DNA of 63,838 bases, from NCBI GenBank assembly GCA_031292755.1, contig JARLGM010000016.1, positions 1 to 63,838 of the forward strand, given 5' to 3'. The translations under genes were made by a program, and so were the position numbers. The notes under the pieces are model-generated. The model was not told where the DNA came from, made no database searches, and was given only the letters and a program-made list of their open reading frames with translations. Position 1 is the stretch's first letter; each line of letters begins with the position of its first letter. This document shows positions 50,938-60,370 of the stretch, piece after piece. This stretch comes from Candidatus Sulfopaludibacter sp. Its GTDB lineage: Bacteria; Acidobacteriota; Terriglobia; Bryobacterales; Bryobacteraceae.

Positions 50938-51906
50938 TCACTTCCAGGGCCGCTCCCAGCCGCGCCACCAGCCGGTGTTTTCCAGGTTGAGGGCGTCCCA
51001 GCAGAGCTCCAGGGCATGACCGTCGCGGCGCAGCACGGCGGTGCGGGTGACTTGCGGGGGCACGGCGACCAGTTGCGCAAAACGATCGAATACGCCGGCG
51101 CGGGCGTCCTCGGGAACGCGGGTGAGCAGGTGCCAGAGTGTGAGGGCATCGCGCGGGCGCGCGGCGCCGAGGATGGCGGGCAGCGCCGCGGCATCGCCGG
51201 ATTCCCAGGCGGCCAGATCGCCGCGGAACTGCGCGGAGGAGTCCGCGTAGAAAGGAATGCCGGGCCCCTGGCGCTTGCGCGTGACACACTCCGCGCCGGC
51301 GGGGATGAAGGCTTCCCGGTTGTGGTACTGGAAGGCCACCCAGCCCATCTCCACATGCAGCAGGCCATCGCCGGCGGCGTCCACGTTGAGCGTATATTCG
51401 CAGCCCAAATCGACGGCGCGGGCCGAAGGCGTGTCCACCACGAATTCGCGCGGCGGCGCCCAGATGAAGGCGTGCAGGCGGCCGCGTTGCAGCATCAGCT
51501 TGCGTCCCGACGAGGCGCGCAGTTCCGAATCGGGGCCGAGGTCGATCCTGCCGACTTCGCCGGATTCCAGCGTCAACTGCGAAGAACCGGCAGTGCGCAG
51601 CAACTGGCCGGCGCCGAGCGCGGTGGCGAGGGCGACCTGTCTGCCGCCGAGGCTGGCAGCGCCTTGCAGTTGGGAGACCTGCCACGCGGTGGTGCGGGCG
51701 GCGGGAATCGCGGTAGCCAGCAGACCGGCGGCGACGACGACTGCCGCGGCGGCGGCGACGGCGGCCCAGGCCCAGCGCGCCCGCGGATGCACGGCACCGG
51801 CGAAGTCACCCCGGTGGCGGTAGCGCAGGGGCGCGAGCATGCGCTCCAGGCGTGCGATCTCGGGGTCGGGCGAACCGGAGCGGTCCCAGAGGTAGTCGTC
51901 GTTCAT
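50938..51906 (-). CDS. FecR-like membrane protein (anti-sigma type)
   Basis: 322 residues from the ATG at 51906, which overlaps the sigma gene stop (ATGA); a longer frame upstream lies inside the sigma gene. A cytosolic N-terminus (about 1-45), one membrane helix (AWAAVAAAAAVVVAAGLL) and a periplasmic FecR domain follow, with SSQLTLESGEVGRIDLGPDS, LQRGRLHAFIW and FVVDTPSARAVDLGCEYTL. The order sigma-FecR, and the membrane topology, fit an anti-sigma sensor. There is no TonB-dependent receptor nearby, so iron transport is not indicated. Confidence 0.88.
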   Translation of the reverse strand: MNDDYLWDRSGSPDPEIARLERMLAPLRYRHRGDFAGAVHPRARWAWAAVAAAAAVVVAAGLLATAIPAARTTAWQVSQLQGAASLGGRQVALATALGAGQLLRTAGSSQLTLESGEVGRIDLGPDSELRASSGRKLMLQRGRLHAFIWAPPREFVVDTPSARAVDLGCEYTLNVDAAGDGLLHVEMGWVAFQYHNREAFIPAGAECVTRKRQGPGIPFYADSSAQFRGDLAAWESGDAAALPAILGAARPRDALTLWHLLTRVPEDARAGVFDRFAQLVAVPPQVTRTAVLRRDGHALELCWDALNLENTGWWRGWERPWK

Positions 51907-52427
51907 TGGTTCTCTCCCAATAAAGTACGCAGCATTTTCATGCCGCGGCACAGGTTGACGCGGACGGATTCGGGCGTGAGTCCGGTCTGCCGGGCGATTT
52001 CCGGACCGGTGAGGCCTTCCACCAGGCGCAGCACCAGGGTTTCGCGGTAGGCCTCGGGCAGGCTGCGGATCAGGTCCAGCACCTGGCAGGCTTCGACGGC
52101 GCCAGGGTGGATCCGGCCGGCGTGCCCTTCGGCTTGGTCGAGAGGTTCATTCTGTTTGCGATTGCGGAAGTAGTCGATGGCGCGGTTGCGAGCGATGGCT
52201 CCCAGCCATCCGCGAAATGCGGCCGTGGTCCGCAGGGAGCGGAGTTGCCGCATGGCCGACAGAAAAACCTCCTGCACCAGGTCTTCGGCATCGCCCGGAG
52301 GCACGCGCACCAACAGGATGCCGTGCACCATCCGGGCGTAGCGCACATAGAGCTCGCCGAATGCCGCGCGGTTCCCGCCGGCGGCGCCGCGGATCAGCGC
52401 ATCGTCTTCGGCGGGCTCTACGCTCAC
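51903..52427 (-). CDS. ECF sigma factor, FecR-linked
   Basis: 174 residues from the GTG at 52427. Region 2 (DAEDLVQEVFLSAMRQL, FRGWLGAIARNRAIDYFR) and region 4 (LPEAYRETLVLRLVEG, GPEIARQTGLTPESVRVNL) are complete. It overlaps the FecR gene by 4 bp, and a secreted small protein gene ends 12 bp upstream, so the three genes are probably one operon. It should be held by the FecR-like protein until a periplasmic signal releases it. Confidence 0.92.
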   Translation of the reverse strand: MSVEPAEDDALIRGAAGGNRAAFGELYVRYARMVHGILLVRVPPGDAEDLVQEVFLSAMRQLRSLRTTAAFRGWLGAIARNRAIDYFRNRKQNEPLDQAEGHAGRIHPGAVEACQVLDLIRSLPEAYRETLVLRLVEGLTGPEIARQTGLTPESVRVNLCRGMKMLRTLLGENQ

Positions 52428-52439
52428 CAGCTTGGGTGC

Positions 52440-52871
52440 CTACCTCAGCATAGCTTCGATGTCGGAGGCGGCGAACGGGTGCATGTTCTCCTTGAAGCGG
52501 GTGCGGTCCACGCCGCCGGGACCGGCGCCCACCAGGGTAATGGTGAACTGCTCGCCGTTGCGACCCTCCAGTTGGATGACCCACTTTCCTTCCCGGGGCC
52601 ACTGTTGAGCGATGGCGAACATGCCCACACCGGAAAGGGGCGTGACCTTGAGCGGAATCTCACGCCGTTCGCCGTTGACCATGCCGATAGCGGTGGCGGT
52701 GACTTTGGCGGTTGCCGGATCGTGACAGCCCCAGGCCTTGACGGTCAGGACGGCGCCCGCCTTGAGAGCTTCCGGGCTGGCTTCGGGATTCCCCAGTTGC
52801 AGAAAGAACCCGCCGGCGAAAAGGTGTCCGGCCAGCGCCAGGGGCGCCAGCAGTTTGAGTTTGTACAGCAT
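52440..52871 (-). CDS. Exported hypothetical protein
   Basis: 143 residues with a signal peptide (LLAPLALAGHLFAGG). The mature part is a predicted beta-sandwich with VLTVKAWGCHDPATAKVTAT, WVIQLEGRNGEQFTITLV and a C-terminal helix ENMHPFAASDIEAML. The single cysteine next to a histidine (WGCHD) might bind metal or haem, but this is only a guess. It is the first gene of the operon with the ECF sigma factor and FecR-like protein, and may be part of that signalling system. Confidence 0.65.
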   Translation of the reverse strand: MLYKLKLLAPLALAGHLFAGGFFLQLGNPEASPEALKAGAVLTVKAWGCHDPATAKVTATAIGMVNGERREIPLKVTPLSGVGMFAIAQQWPREGKWVIQLEGRNGEQFTITLVGAGPGGVDRTRFKENMHPFAASDIEAMLR

Positions 52872-52929
52872 CGTTTATATCCTCTCGCCGGAAAGACGCG
52901 GATTATGGCGGGAGTGTTAACGATGCCCG

Positions 52930-54150
52930 CTATTCCAGTTTGTAGATGGCCAGGCCGGTAAGGACCTTGGGGTAGAAATCGGTGGATTTCTGGGGCATTA
53001 CGCCGCCCGCGAAGGAAGTGCCGGCCACCTGCTGGACGGAGGTGGGCCTAAGCAGAAAGGCGATCTCCGCCTTCCCCTGGCGCGCTTCCTCAACCGCGGC
53101 GTCCAGGCCGCGCACGTAGCGCAGGTGCTTTTCGTCGCGGACCGCCTCTTCGCCGATGCCCAGCGCCTTGCCGAGCAGGCGGTCGTGGAGGACGCGCACA
53201 TCCAGTTCGCCGCGCGCCTTGCGATCTTCCAGCAGATAGAGGCGCTGGCCGATGGCGGCGCCCATGATGGTGCGGTCGCCGCTATCCGCCCACGCAGCCT
53301 TGAGGCGATCGAGCGAGGGAATCTCTTCCACCTGGAAATCCTGCGCGGCATTGGCGAGGAAGTCCGCGGTGGATACACGGCTCACCAGGCGGTGCGTAGC
53401 CAGAATCCGCAAGCCCGGCGAGTGCATGTTGATGAAGGTCATCATGACGCGGTCCGCACCGGACAGGCCGGGATTTTCGTCGCGAAAGGCGAGGGCGGTC
53501 TCATAGCGGTGGTGGCCGTCGGCGATCACCAGCTTTTTGTCCGCCATCAATTCCGGAATGGCGCCGCCGCCGGCGATCTTCCAGACGCGGTGGATGACGC
53601 CGTATTCGTCGGTGACCTCGGCCAGGGGCGCGGCGGCGGCAGCCTGGTCGAGCAGCGCATCGATGGCGCATGCGGGGTCGGGATACAACATGAAGAGCTG
53701 GCCGAAGTGGGCGTGGGTGTGGCGCAGCAAGTCCAGGCGGTCCTTCTTCGGGCCGCTCAGCGTCTGCTCGTGACGGTGGACGATTTTGGCGGAGTAGTCC
53801 TCCACCGCGCCGAGGGCGATGAAGCCCTTGCGCACCATGCGCTCGCCGGACTCGGGCACGGTGAACTCCTGGAAGTAGGGGAACACCGCGGCTTCCTCCT
53901 CGCGGGCCAGGATGCCGGATGCGATCCACTGTTTGAGGAAGGCGGCGGCGCGCGTGTAAACGTTATCGGTGGCGGTGTCTTCGGGCGTGCGCGGCCCCAG
54001 GATGACGCGGACCAGATTGTACGGACTCTTCGCCAGATATTGGGCCTGCATGGCAGGCGAGATCTTGTCGTACGGCTGGGTGACCAGATCGCTCAGGGGA
54101 CCGGCTTTCGCAGTGTACCGGTAGGGTTGGAAAGGGTAGATTTTAGCCAA
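52930..54150 (-). CDS. DUF1015 family protein
   Basis: 406 residues from a TTG at 54150 that gives the usual family start LAKIYPFQPYRYT; an in-frame TTG five codons earlier is possible. The conserved DUF1015 features are VTQPYDKISPAM near the start, SPYNLVRVILG, the middle IADGHHRYETALAFR and the C-terminal ending TDFYPKVLTGLAIYKL. The family is widespread but its reaction is unknown; the ADGHHRYE segment suggests a metal or nucleotide site. It lies upstream of, and in the same direction as, the small exported protein gene at 52440 (58-bp gap). Confidence 0.88.
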   Translation of the reverse strand: MAKIYPFQPYRYTAKAGPLSDLVTQPYDKISPAMQAQYLAKSPYNLVRVILGPRTPEDTATDNVYTRAAAFLKQWIASGILAREEEAAVFPYFQEFTVPESGERMVRKGFIALGAVEDYSAKIVHRHEQTLSGPKKDRLDLLRHTHAHFGQLFMLYPDPACAIDALLDQAAAAAPLAEVTDEYGVIHRVWKIAGGGAIPELMADKKLVIADGHHRYETALAFRDENPGLSGADRVMMTFINMHSPGLRILATHRLVSRVSTADFLANAAQDFQVEEIPSLDRLKAAWADSGDRTIMGAAIGQRLYLLEDRKARGELDVRVLHDRLLGKALGIGEEAVRDEKHLRYVRGLDAAVEEARQGKAEIAFLLRPTSVQQVAGTSFAGGVMPQKSTDFYPKVLTGLAIYKLE

Positions 54151-54205
54151 TTTCCAGAATACCAAAGGGGCGTCGCGGGGCAGGCGGTTTGGAGCCGCCC
54201 TACCC

Positions 54206-56284
54206 TCAGATCAGGCCGGCGAGGCCGGTGCGGTAAACACCGGCCACTTCGACAAACGAATCCGGCTTCACCCGGAGGGAGGCCTGAGGCTTGGACTTCC
54301 CTTCTCCCTGACGGATGGTGCCGTTGGGCTGCTCGAGAATCACCGGAATCGGGTCCGGAGCGCGCTTCACGGTGCCGGTCTTGGCATCTCCGATGTCCAC
54401 ATTGTAGGTATCCAGGATGCGGCCGAGGTCGCGCTGCAAGCCGGTGCGCGCGCGCTGCAACTGATTGAGCGCATCCACCTCGGACAGGCGCCGCGTGGTA
54501 TCGTCCCGCTGGGCGATGATCACGTCCAGAATGGTGGCGGTGCCCAGTTCGTATTTGCGGCGGGTGCCGGCCAGGGTCTCGTCAGACAGTTTGCGGGCGG
54601 CGACTGCGGTATCGTAGGCCGCACGCGAATTGCGCTGCGAGGTCCAATCGTTCATCACCGACAGTTTGATGTTGTTGTGCAGTTGTTTGTCTTGAATCTG
54701 CTGCTGGCGGTATTGCAGTTCATTGGTGATCTGGTCGGCCTGATTGGCGCGATTCTTGATCGGCACGGTCAACTGGAGCTGGAAATTGTAGTTCGGGAAA
54801 TTGCGGGAAAAGATCTGGCCGAGTGCGGTGCCGTATCCGCCGATGATCAGAGTCGACACGTCCTGCGGACCCAGCGGACGATAACCCACGATGGTGTTCC
54901 CGGGCCCGAGGACGGGAACCTGCACGTTGGGATTGAGCGTGCCGCCCTGTCCGGCATTGGACAGTTGGGCCGAAAACTGGAGCGTCGGCAGGAGATTGTT
55001 CTTGGTGCCCAGCAGATCCAGCCGGGCGTTTTCCAGGGCGATCTGGTTCTGCTCGATCTCCGGCCGGTGGGCGATGGCCTCGGTCACCAGATCCTGAATC
55101 GGAATCACCGGTTCCTGGGCCGGCACATCCACGTGGTCGGTGGGGACCAGGCGGGCCAGGGCGATGGTGGTGTTATCCAGGCCGTTGCGGGTCAGCACGC
55201 TCTTCAGAATCATCTCCTGCTGCAGCAATTGCGATTCGCGCTGCACCACGTCCTGCTGAGCGGACTTCATATCGGCTTCGGACTGGATGATATCGATGGG
55301 CGCGAGGGCGCCCAGTTCGGCGCGCTTTTTGGTGTCTTCATAAAGCTGCGTGTCCAGCCGCAAGGTCTCCTGGCTTACCTTCAGTTCGTCATTGTAGGTG
55401 ACCAGATCGTAATAGAGGTTCACCACGTTGGCGACGGTGGCGATCACCTGGTTCTCAAAGTTCAGATCGTTGGCTCGCAGGTTGTTTTTGGCCTTGTTGT
55501 AGGCACGCCTGTTGACCGCCAGACCAAATCCGTTGAGCAGGTTCTGCGTGATGCCCAGCGAAAGGCTGCCGGTGTCGATGGGATTGAACAAAGCAGTGGT
55601 GGCGTTCTGGTTATAGCCGAAGACGCTGCTCATGGCCATGGTAACGGTGGTGCCGGTCCAGAATCCCTGCTGCACGCCATAGGTGAGGTTCTTGTATTGC
55701 TGCACCAGAAACGGCGTTCCGGTGAACTGCGTGGATGTCTCGATGTTGGTGGTGTGGTTGTAGCCGCCGGCAATATAGACGTACGGTTCGGTATTGGGAA
55801 TGGAAGAGCCGGCGAGTTGCACATTCAAGCCGCTCAAGACGCCGCCGGTGCCGCCGGCGGTGCTGGTGGCGCCCGCCGCATTTACCTGGCTGGCGCCGGA
55901 TAGTACGCCCAGCGACGCCGACGAGGGTCCCTGGGAGATGTTGCTGGACACATTACGCAGCAACTGGCCGGCGCTGGCGCGCTGCAGGTCCGCGAGCGCC
56001 AGTTTGGGATCGTAGCGGGCGGATTCGATATCCAGGTTATTCTCCAGGGCGAGCGCGATGGCATCGCGCAATGACAGGTAAATGACGCCGGCGCGCATCA
56101 ACTTTTCCAGCCGCGGAGAATCGTCAAAGCTCACCGCGGCTACGCCATGCGGGCGGTAGTTGCGGGTCAGGGCGTTGATGATTCCACGGCTGTCTTCCAT
56201 GGTGAAAGTCTGGGTCTGCGCGAAAACCGGCAGAGCGAGGGTCCCGGAGAGCAGGACTGCGATCACTGACTTGGCACGGTGCAT
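54206..56284 (-). CDS. TolC-family outer-membrane channel
   Basis: 692 residues from the ATG at 56284, giving a signal peptide (SVIAVLLSGTLALPVFAQ); upstream codons in the same frame look non-coding. Two TolC repeats are seen: LSLRDAIALALENNLDIE, with a long helical hairpin (NFENQVIATVANVVNLYYD), and the second LVTEAIAHRPEIEQNQIAL with KLSVMNDWTSQRNSRAAYD and DETLAGTRRKYELGTATI. It is about 250 residues longer than classical TolC because of an insert of about 170 residues (Ser/Thr/Gly/Asn-rich) in the first repeat. It should form the exit duct of a tripartite efflux or secretion system. No adaptor is adjacent. Confidence 0.9.
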   Translation of the reverse strand: MHRAKSVIAVLLSGTLALPVFAQTQTFTMEDSRGIINALTRNYRPHGVAAVSFDDSPRLEKLMRAGVIYLSLRDAIALALENNLDIESARYDPKLALADLQRASAGQLLRNVSSNISQGPSSASLGVLSGASQVNAAGATSTAGGTGGVLSGLNVQLAGSSIPNTEPYVYIAGGYNHTTNIETSTQFTGTPFLVQQYKNLTYGVQQGFWTGTTVTMAMSSVFGYNQNATTALFNPIDTGSLSLGITQNLLNGFGLAVNRRAYNKAKNNLRANDLNFENQVIATVANVVNLYYDLVTYNDELKVSQETLRLDTQLYEDTKKRAELGALAPIDIIQSEADMKSAQQDVVQRESQLLQQEMILKSVLTRNGLDNTTIALARLVPTDHVDVPAQEPVIPIQDLVTEAIAHRPEIEQNQIALENARLDLLGTKNNLLPTLQFSAQLSNAGQGGTLNPNVQVPVLGPGNTIVGYRPLGPQDVSTLIIGGYGTALGQIFSRNFPNYNFQLQLTVPIKNRANQADQITNELQYRQQQIQDKQLHNNIKLSVMNDWTSQRNSRAAYDTAVAARKLSDETLAGTRRKYELGTATILDVIIAQRDDTTRRLSEVDALNQLQRARTGLQRDLGRILDTYNVDIGDAKTGTVKRAPDPIPVILEQPNGTIRQGEGKSKPQASLRVKPDSFVEVAGVYRTGLAGLI

Positions 56285-56474
56285 AAGTGATTTCGACTCC
56301 AATAGGTTATTATGGCGGCAAATGTTCTTAGAAAGGTACGCATTTCTGGCGCGGCGAGTTCGGAGATTCTGCGAATCCATGGGCGAAGAGACTACGAATA
56401 CAGACGTGCGAGAGAGGGAAATATTAGCCGGCGGGAGCTTGACCTGTAAGTGACTGATTTTAAGAAGGTGCCGG

Positions 56475-59117
56475 TCAGCCTTCGTCGCGCAGGGTGGTCA
56501 CCGGGTCCACGCGGGCCGCGCGGCTGGCCGGCACAAGCCCGGCGAACAGGCCGATCAGGGTCATAGTGGCGCAGGCAATGGCGAGCGCGGCCGGGTCCAG
56601 CGGGGAGACTTCGAACAACAGGCTCTTGATGACGCGGGTCAGGGCAAACGCTCCCGCCATGCCAAACGCCAGCCCTACCGCGACCATGCTCAACGCGTTG
56701 CGCAAGACGCGCGAGACCACGTCGCCGCTCCCCGCCCCCAACGCCATGCGAATGCCAATCTCCCGGCGTTGTTGCGTGACCACATGCGCTACCACGCCGT
56801 ACAGGCCGATAGCGGCGAGCAGGACCGAAATGGCGGCGAACACACCAATGAGCCAGGCCGGCCGGCTGGCGCCTGACAGGGTTCGCTCGCGTACCTGCTG
56901 CATGGTGGCGACATCTCCCAGCGGCAGGCTCGCGTCGATTTCCCGGATGGCCTGGCGAATCGCCGGCATCTCAGCTCCGGGCTCTGTCCGGGTCCGCACC
57001 ACGAGTTTGATCCGCGGAGTCGGCGCCTGGGCCAGGGGAACATACACCACCGGCGGATCGGGATATCCCGGAGAAGCCACGCGCTCGCTGCGGATCACAC
57101 CGGCGATCTCGATCTCGGGCAGGAAGACTCGCTTCTCCACGTAGCCCGGGCAGCTCACCCGGACCTTCTTGCCGATGGGATCCCGGTAGCCGGCCACATC
57201 GGCCAGGCGGGTGGCCAGGGCCTGGTTGATGACCATCACGCGCGTTGCTCCGTCGATGTCCGCGGCGGTGATGCCGCGGCCGGCCAGCACGGGAATCCCC
57301 AACGTCCGGAAATATCCGGGGTCCACACGCTTGAACCGGATGTGCACCAGTTTTTCGACTCCGGGAACCTGCATGGCCTCGCCATTGGAGATCCACTCCA
57401 GAGGCAAAGTTGTGGACAGGCCGGCTTGCGCGACTCCCGGGGCGGCCTGAAGGCGCCCTGCCGCCGCCTGGTAAAACAGCGCGGCCTGTGGGGGAGTCCG
57501 GTAGGCGCCCACGGGAAGGTCCACGGACATGGTGATCACGTGGTCGATGCGGATGCCGGTGTCGAGTCCCTGGAGCTTGAGCAGGCTGCGGAGAAGCAGC
57601 AGGGCGCCGGAAACCAGCACCAGCGACAGCGCGACTTCACCCACTACGATGGCGCGGCGCATGCGCGAGTGCGCACCCGAAGAGCCCCGGGCCGACCCGT
57701 TCAATCCCTGCGCCAGATTCCCGAAGGCCATCCGCAGGGCGGGCAGTGTGCCGGCCAGCAGGGCGACGCCCAGCGCCACTGCGCCGGCGAAGGCAAGCAC
57801 CCGGAAATCCAGCGAGACGGCGGCGGTAAAGGGGATCGAATCCGCCAGAACCGGCCTTGCGAGGGCGAGCAGCAGGGCCGCGACCGCGACTCCGGCGATG
57901 CCGCCCAGCAGGCACAGCACCAGGCTCTCGGTGAACAACTGCCCCACCAGGCGCGAGCGTCCGGCGCCGAGCGCGGCTCTCACGGCCAGTTCCCTGCGGC
58001 GCGTGGCGCCTTTGGCAAGCAGCAGATTGGCGACATTGGCGCAGGCGATCAGCAGCACCAGCGTGACGGCGCCGAAAGCGACCGTCATCGAGCGCTGTAA
58101 ACCGTCACCCACCAGCAGACGCTCCAGGGGTTCGACGTCGATGGCGGCTTCGCGATCCTCCTTCGGGGCGCCTTCGGTCATGGCCGTGTGGATGGCTGAC
58201 ATGCGTTCCCGGGCCTGGGTGATGGTGACGCCGTCGCGCAGCCGCCCGTACACGGTAAGCCAGTGAACGTTGCGCGTGGCGAGCTGGTCGGAGGTGAAGA
58301 TCAGCGGCTTCCAGAAGCGGGTCTCGTCGCGGTCGAAGGCTCCCGGCGCCAGGACGCCGATGACCAGGTGAGATGCCCCGTCGAGTATGGGCCGGCGCTG
58401 CAAAATATCCGGATCGCCGGCGAAGTAGTTCTGCCAGGCCGCGTGACTGAGCACGATCACGGCAGCGGCTCCCGGGCGGCCGTCGTCCGGTGTGAAGGTG
58501 CGGCCGAACTGCATGTGGGCGGTGAACACCTGAAAGTAGCCGGCGGTCACCTCCTTGCCGGACAACCGCGCCGGCTCGCCGGTGCCGCTGAGATCCGCCG
58601 AGATGGACTGCTCCGCCGACAGCGTTTCAAATACCGTGGCGAGACGCTGCCAGTCGAGGAAATCCGGGGCGCTGGTGGCGTTCACAATGCCTGGACGCGG
58701 AGCTTCCCAGACGCCCGTGATGCGCTCCGGCGCGGCGAACGGAAGGGGCTTGAGCAGGACGGCGTCCACCACGCTGAACATCCCCACGTTGGCTCCGATG
58801 CCGAGCGCCAGCACGCCCACCACCACTGCGGAAAACGCGGGCGCGCGCCGCACCGCGGCCAACCCGTAGGAAAAATCTCTCAGCAGCGTTTCCATCCATG
58901 GAAAGCCGCGGCGGTCGCGATGCTCTTCCTTCATTTTTTCGATTCCTCCGAAGCTGAGACGCGCGGCGCGGCGGGCTTCCTCCGGCGAGAGACCGCGCGC
59001 CACGGCGTCTCTCTGGGCCAACTCCAGGTGGGCCAGGATCTCGCTATCCAACTCGGCATCGAGGCGCCGTTTGCGGAGTAACGCCGCCAGGCCCGCCACC
59101 ACGCGCCGCACGGTCAT
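56475..59117 (-). CDS. ADOP-type MacB/FtsX permease, PadR-linked
   Basis: 880 residues from the ATG at 59117, which overlaps the PadR stop (ATGA). It has the N-terminal cytoplasmic segment (RRLDAELDSEILAHLELAQ), first helix VVVGVLALGIGANVGMF, the MacB periplasmic domain, helices with LLIACANVANLLLAKGATRR, a second periplasmic domain and a last bundle ending in RVDPVTTLRDEG. No ATPase is encoded nearby. The stop codon is 190 bp downstream of the TolC start, so a permease-TolC unit is possible on this strand. Confidence 0.92.
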   Translation of the reverse strand: MTVRRVVAGLAALLRKRRLDAELDSEILAHLELAQRDAVARGLSPEEARRAARLSFGGIEKMKEEHRDRRGFPWMETLLRDFSYGLAAVRRAPAFSAVVVGVLALGIGANVGMFSVVDAVLLKPLPFAAPERITGVWEAPRPGIVNATSAPDFLDWQRLATVFETLSAEQSISADLSGTGEPARLSGKEVTAGYFQVFTAHMQFGRTFTPDDGRPGAAAVIVLSHAAWQNYFAGDPDILQRRPILDGASHLVIGVLAPGAFDRDETRFWKPLIFTSDQLATRNVHWLTVYGRLRDGVTITQARERMSAIHTAMTEGAPKEDREAAIDVEPLERLLVGDGLQRSMTVAFGAVTLVLLIACANVANLLLAKGATRRRELAVRAALGAGRSRLVGQLFTESLVLCLLGGIAGVAVAALLLALARPVLADSIPFTAAVSLDFRVLAFAGAVALGVALLAGTLPALRMAFGNLAQGLNGSARGSSGAHSRMRRAIVVGEVALSLVLVSGALLLLRSLLKLQGLDTGIRIDHVITMSVDLPVGAYRTPPQAALFYQAAAGRLQAAPGVAQAGLSTTLPLEWISNGEAMQVPGVEKLVHIRFKRVDPGYFRTLGIPVLAGRGITAADIDGATRVMVINQALATRLADVAGYRDPIGKKVRVSCPGYVEKRVFLPEIEIAGVIRSERVASPGYPDPPVVYVPLAQAPTPRIKLVVRTRTEPGAEMPAIRQAIREIDASLPLGDVATMQQVRERTLSGASRPAWLIGVFAAISVLLAAIGLYGVVAHVVTQQRREIGIRMALGAGSGDVVSRVLRNALSMVAVGLAFGMAGAFALTRVIKSLLFEVSPLDPAALAIACATMTLIGLFAGLVPASRAARVDPVTTLRDEG

Positions 59118-59452
59118 GACGTCGCCCGCAGGAAACGAGTCACGAGGGCCGTGGCCTTCTCCCACTTCGCCACCTCGACGCGGAGCTGTTTGCGGCCGGC
59201 TTCGGTCAGTGAGTAGAACTTGACCTTGCGATTGGTTTCCGAAATGCCCCAGTCGGTGGCGATCCAGCCTTCCTGCTGCAACCGGATGAGCGCGGGATAG
59301 ACTGAGCCCTGGCTCAACTGCATGTCGTCGCCGGAGACATGCTCGATGCGCCGGGCGATGGCGTATCCATGCAGGGTCCCCAGGGTCTCCAGAGTTTTCA
59401 GGATCAGCAGGTCCAGGGTTCCGTAGGGCACTTCATTCTGTTGTTTCGACAT
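59114..59452 (-). CDS. PadR-family transcriptional regulator
   Basis: 112 residues, nearly all PadR winged helix: [50 protein letters not shown], then RKVKFYSLTEAGRKQL and a dimerisation helix. A GGAAGG ribosome site is 6 bp before the ATG. It overlaps the permease gene by 4 bp, so the two are translationally coupled. Its promoter contains a CTTGAC/GTCAAG palindrome, consistent with autoregulation. Confidence 0.92.
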   Translation of the reverse strand: MSKQQNEVPYGTLDLLILKTLETLGTLHGYAIARRIEHVSGDDMQLSQGSVYPALIRLQQEGWIATDWGISETNRKVKFYSLTEAGRKQLRVEVAKWEKATALVTRFLRATS

Positions 59453-59471
59453 GTCGCCTTCCGACAGCTAC

Positions 59472-59501
59472 ATGATGCGGCACCTTGACTTCTGTGTCAA
59501 G
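59472..59501 (-). promoter_or_regulatory. PadR promoter and palindrome
   Basis: On the minus strand, TTGACA (59500-59495) and CATCAT (59477-59472, 4 of 6 consensus) are 17 bases apart. The perfect inverted repeat CTTGAC-N6-GTCAAG (59484-59501) covers the -35 box, a likely operator for the PadR dimer encoded immediately downstream. The start point would be near 59465, giving a 13-base leader that just contains the ribosome site. Confidence 0.65.
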
Positions 59502-59551
59502 CCGGATGGCATGGAAACCCGGCTGGGGTTAGAGTAGTCAATATTATCAGT

Positions 59552-60319
59552 ATGCGGAAAGCTCGGCTGGCGCTTGTGTTGCTGGTGTTTACGGCCTGGG
59601 CGGCAAACATCAAGCTTTACTTGAAGGATGGCGGCTATCACATTGTAAGGGAATACAAAGTGGAAACCGATCGTGTGCATTTCTACAGCGTCGAGCGGAG
59701 TGAGTGGGAAGACATTCCGTTGGATCTGGTGGACCTGAAGCGCACGGAAAGCGAGGCGGCGGCGCGCAAACAGACGCTGGAACACGATGCCAAGGTGCTG
59801 TCCGACGAAGAAACTGCGGAGCGGGCCATGGCGAAGGAGACTTCGCGCATTCCGCAGAATCCCGGGGTGTACTGGCTGGACGGCGATAAGACTCAGACCC
59901 TGAAGGTTGCCCAGAGCGCCGTCCACACCGACAAGCGTCGCGAAATTCTGAAGGTGCTTTCCCCGATACCGGCGATTTCGGGAAAGGGCACCCTGGAAGT
60001 CGACGGTGCTCACTCAGCGAACGTCTTCCATAACCCGGAGCAGGAGTTTTACATTCAGCTTTCCGAGACCGAGCGCTTCGGCATCTGCAAACTGACCACG
60101 AAGGGCGTGGTGCGCATCGTGGAGAATCTGACTTACATGCCGGTCACGAAAGACGTTGAAGAAGAGCCGGCCATCATCGACATCTTCCGCCAGCAACTGG
60201 ACCCAAGCGGCCTTTACAAGATCTGGCCGAAGGAAAAGCTGGCGCCGGGCGAATATGCGGTGATCGAGTATACGGCAGGCAAGCTCAACATTCAGGTTTG
60301 GGATTTCGCCATCCAGTGA
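59552..60319 (+). CDS. Hypothetical exported protein
   Basis: 255 residues with a short signal-like N-terminus (LALVLLVFTAWA) followed by NIKLYLKDGGYHIVREYKVE, a pattern common to an acidobacterial family whose function is unknown. About residues 65-95 are a charged coiled coil, and the rest is beta-rich with VLSPIPAISGKGTLEV and EKLAPGEYAVIEY. It is divergent from the PadR gene and in line with the permease at 60371 (51-bp gap). Confidence 0.7.
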   Translation: MRKARLALVLLVFTAWAANIKLYLKDGGYHIVREYKVETDRVHFYSVERSEWEDIPLDLVDLKRTESEAAARKQTLEHDAKVLSDEETAERAMAKETSRIPQNPGVYWLDGDKTQTLKVAQSAVHTDKRREILKVLSPIPAISGKGTLEVDGAHSANVFHNPEQEFYIQLSETERFGICKLTTKGVVRIVENLTYMPVTKDVEEEPAIIDIFRQQLDPSGLYKIWPKEKLAPGEYAVIEYTAGKLNIQVWDFAIQ

Positions 60320-60370
60320 CCGGCAAAATATCTCTTGACTGGTGTATCAGTATAATAGTACATTGCTGAC

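Noticed and set aside
60335..60356. TTGACT and TATAAT as a promoter for the permease at 60371
   Set aside because: Only 10 bases separate them; a spacing near 17 is required, so at most the TATAAT may be used with another -35.
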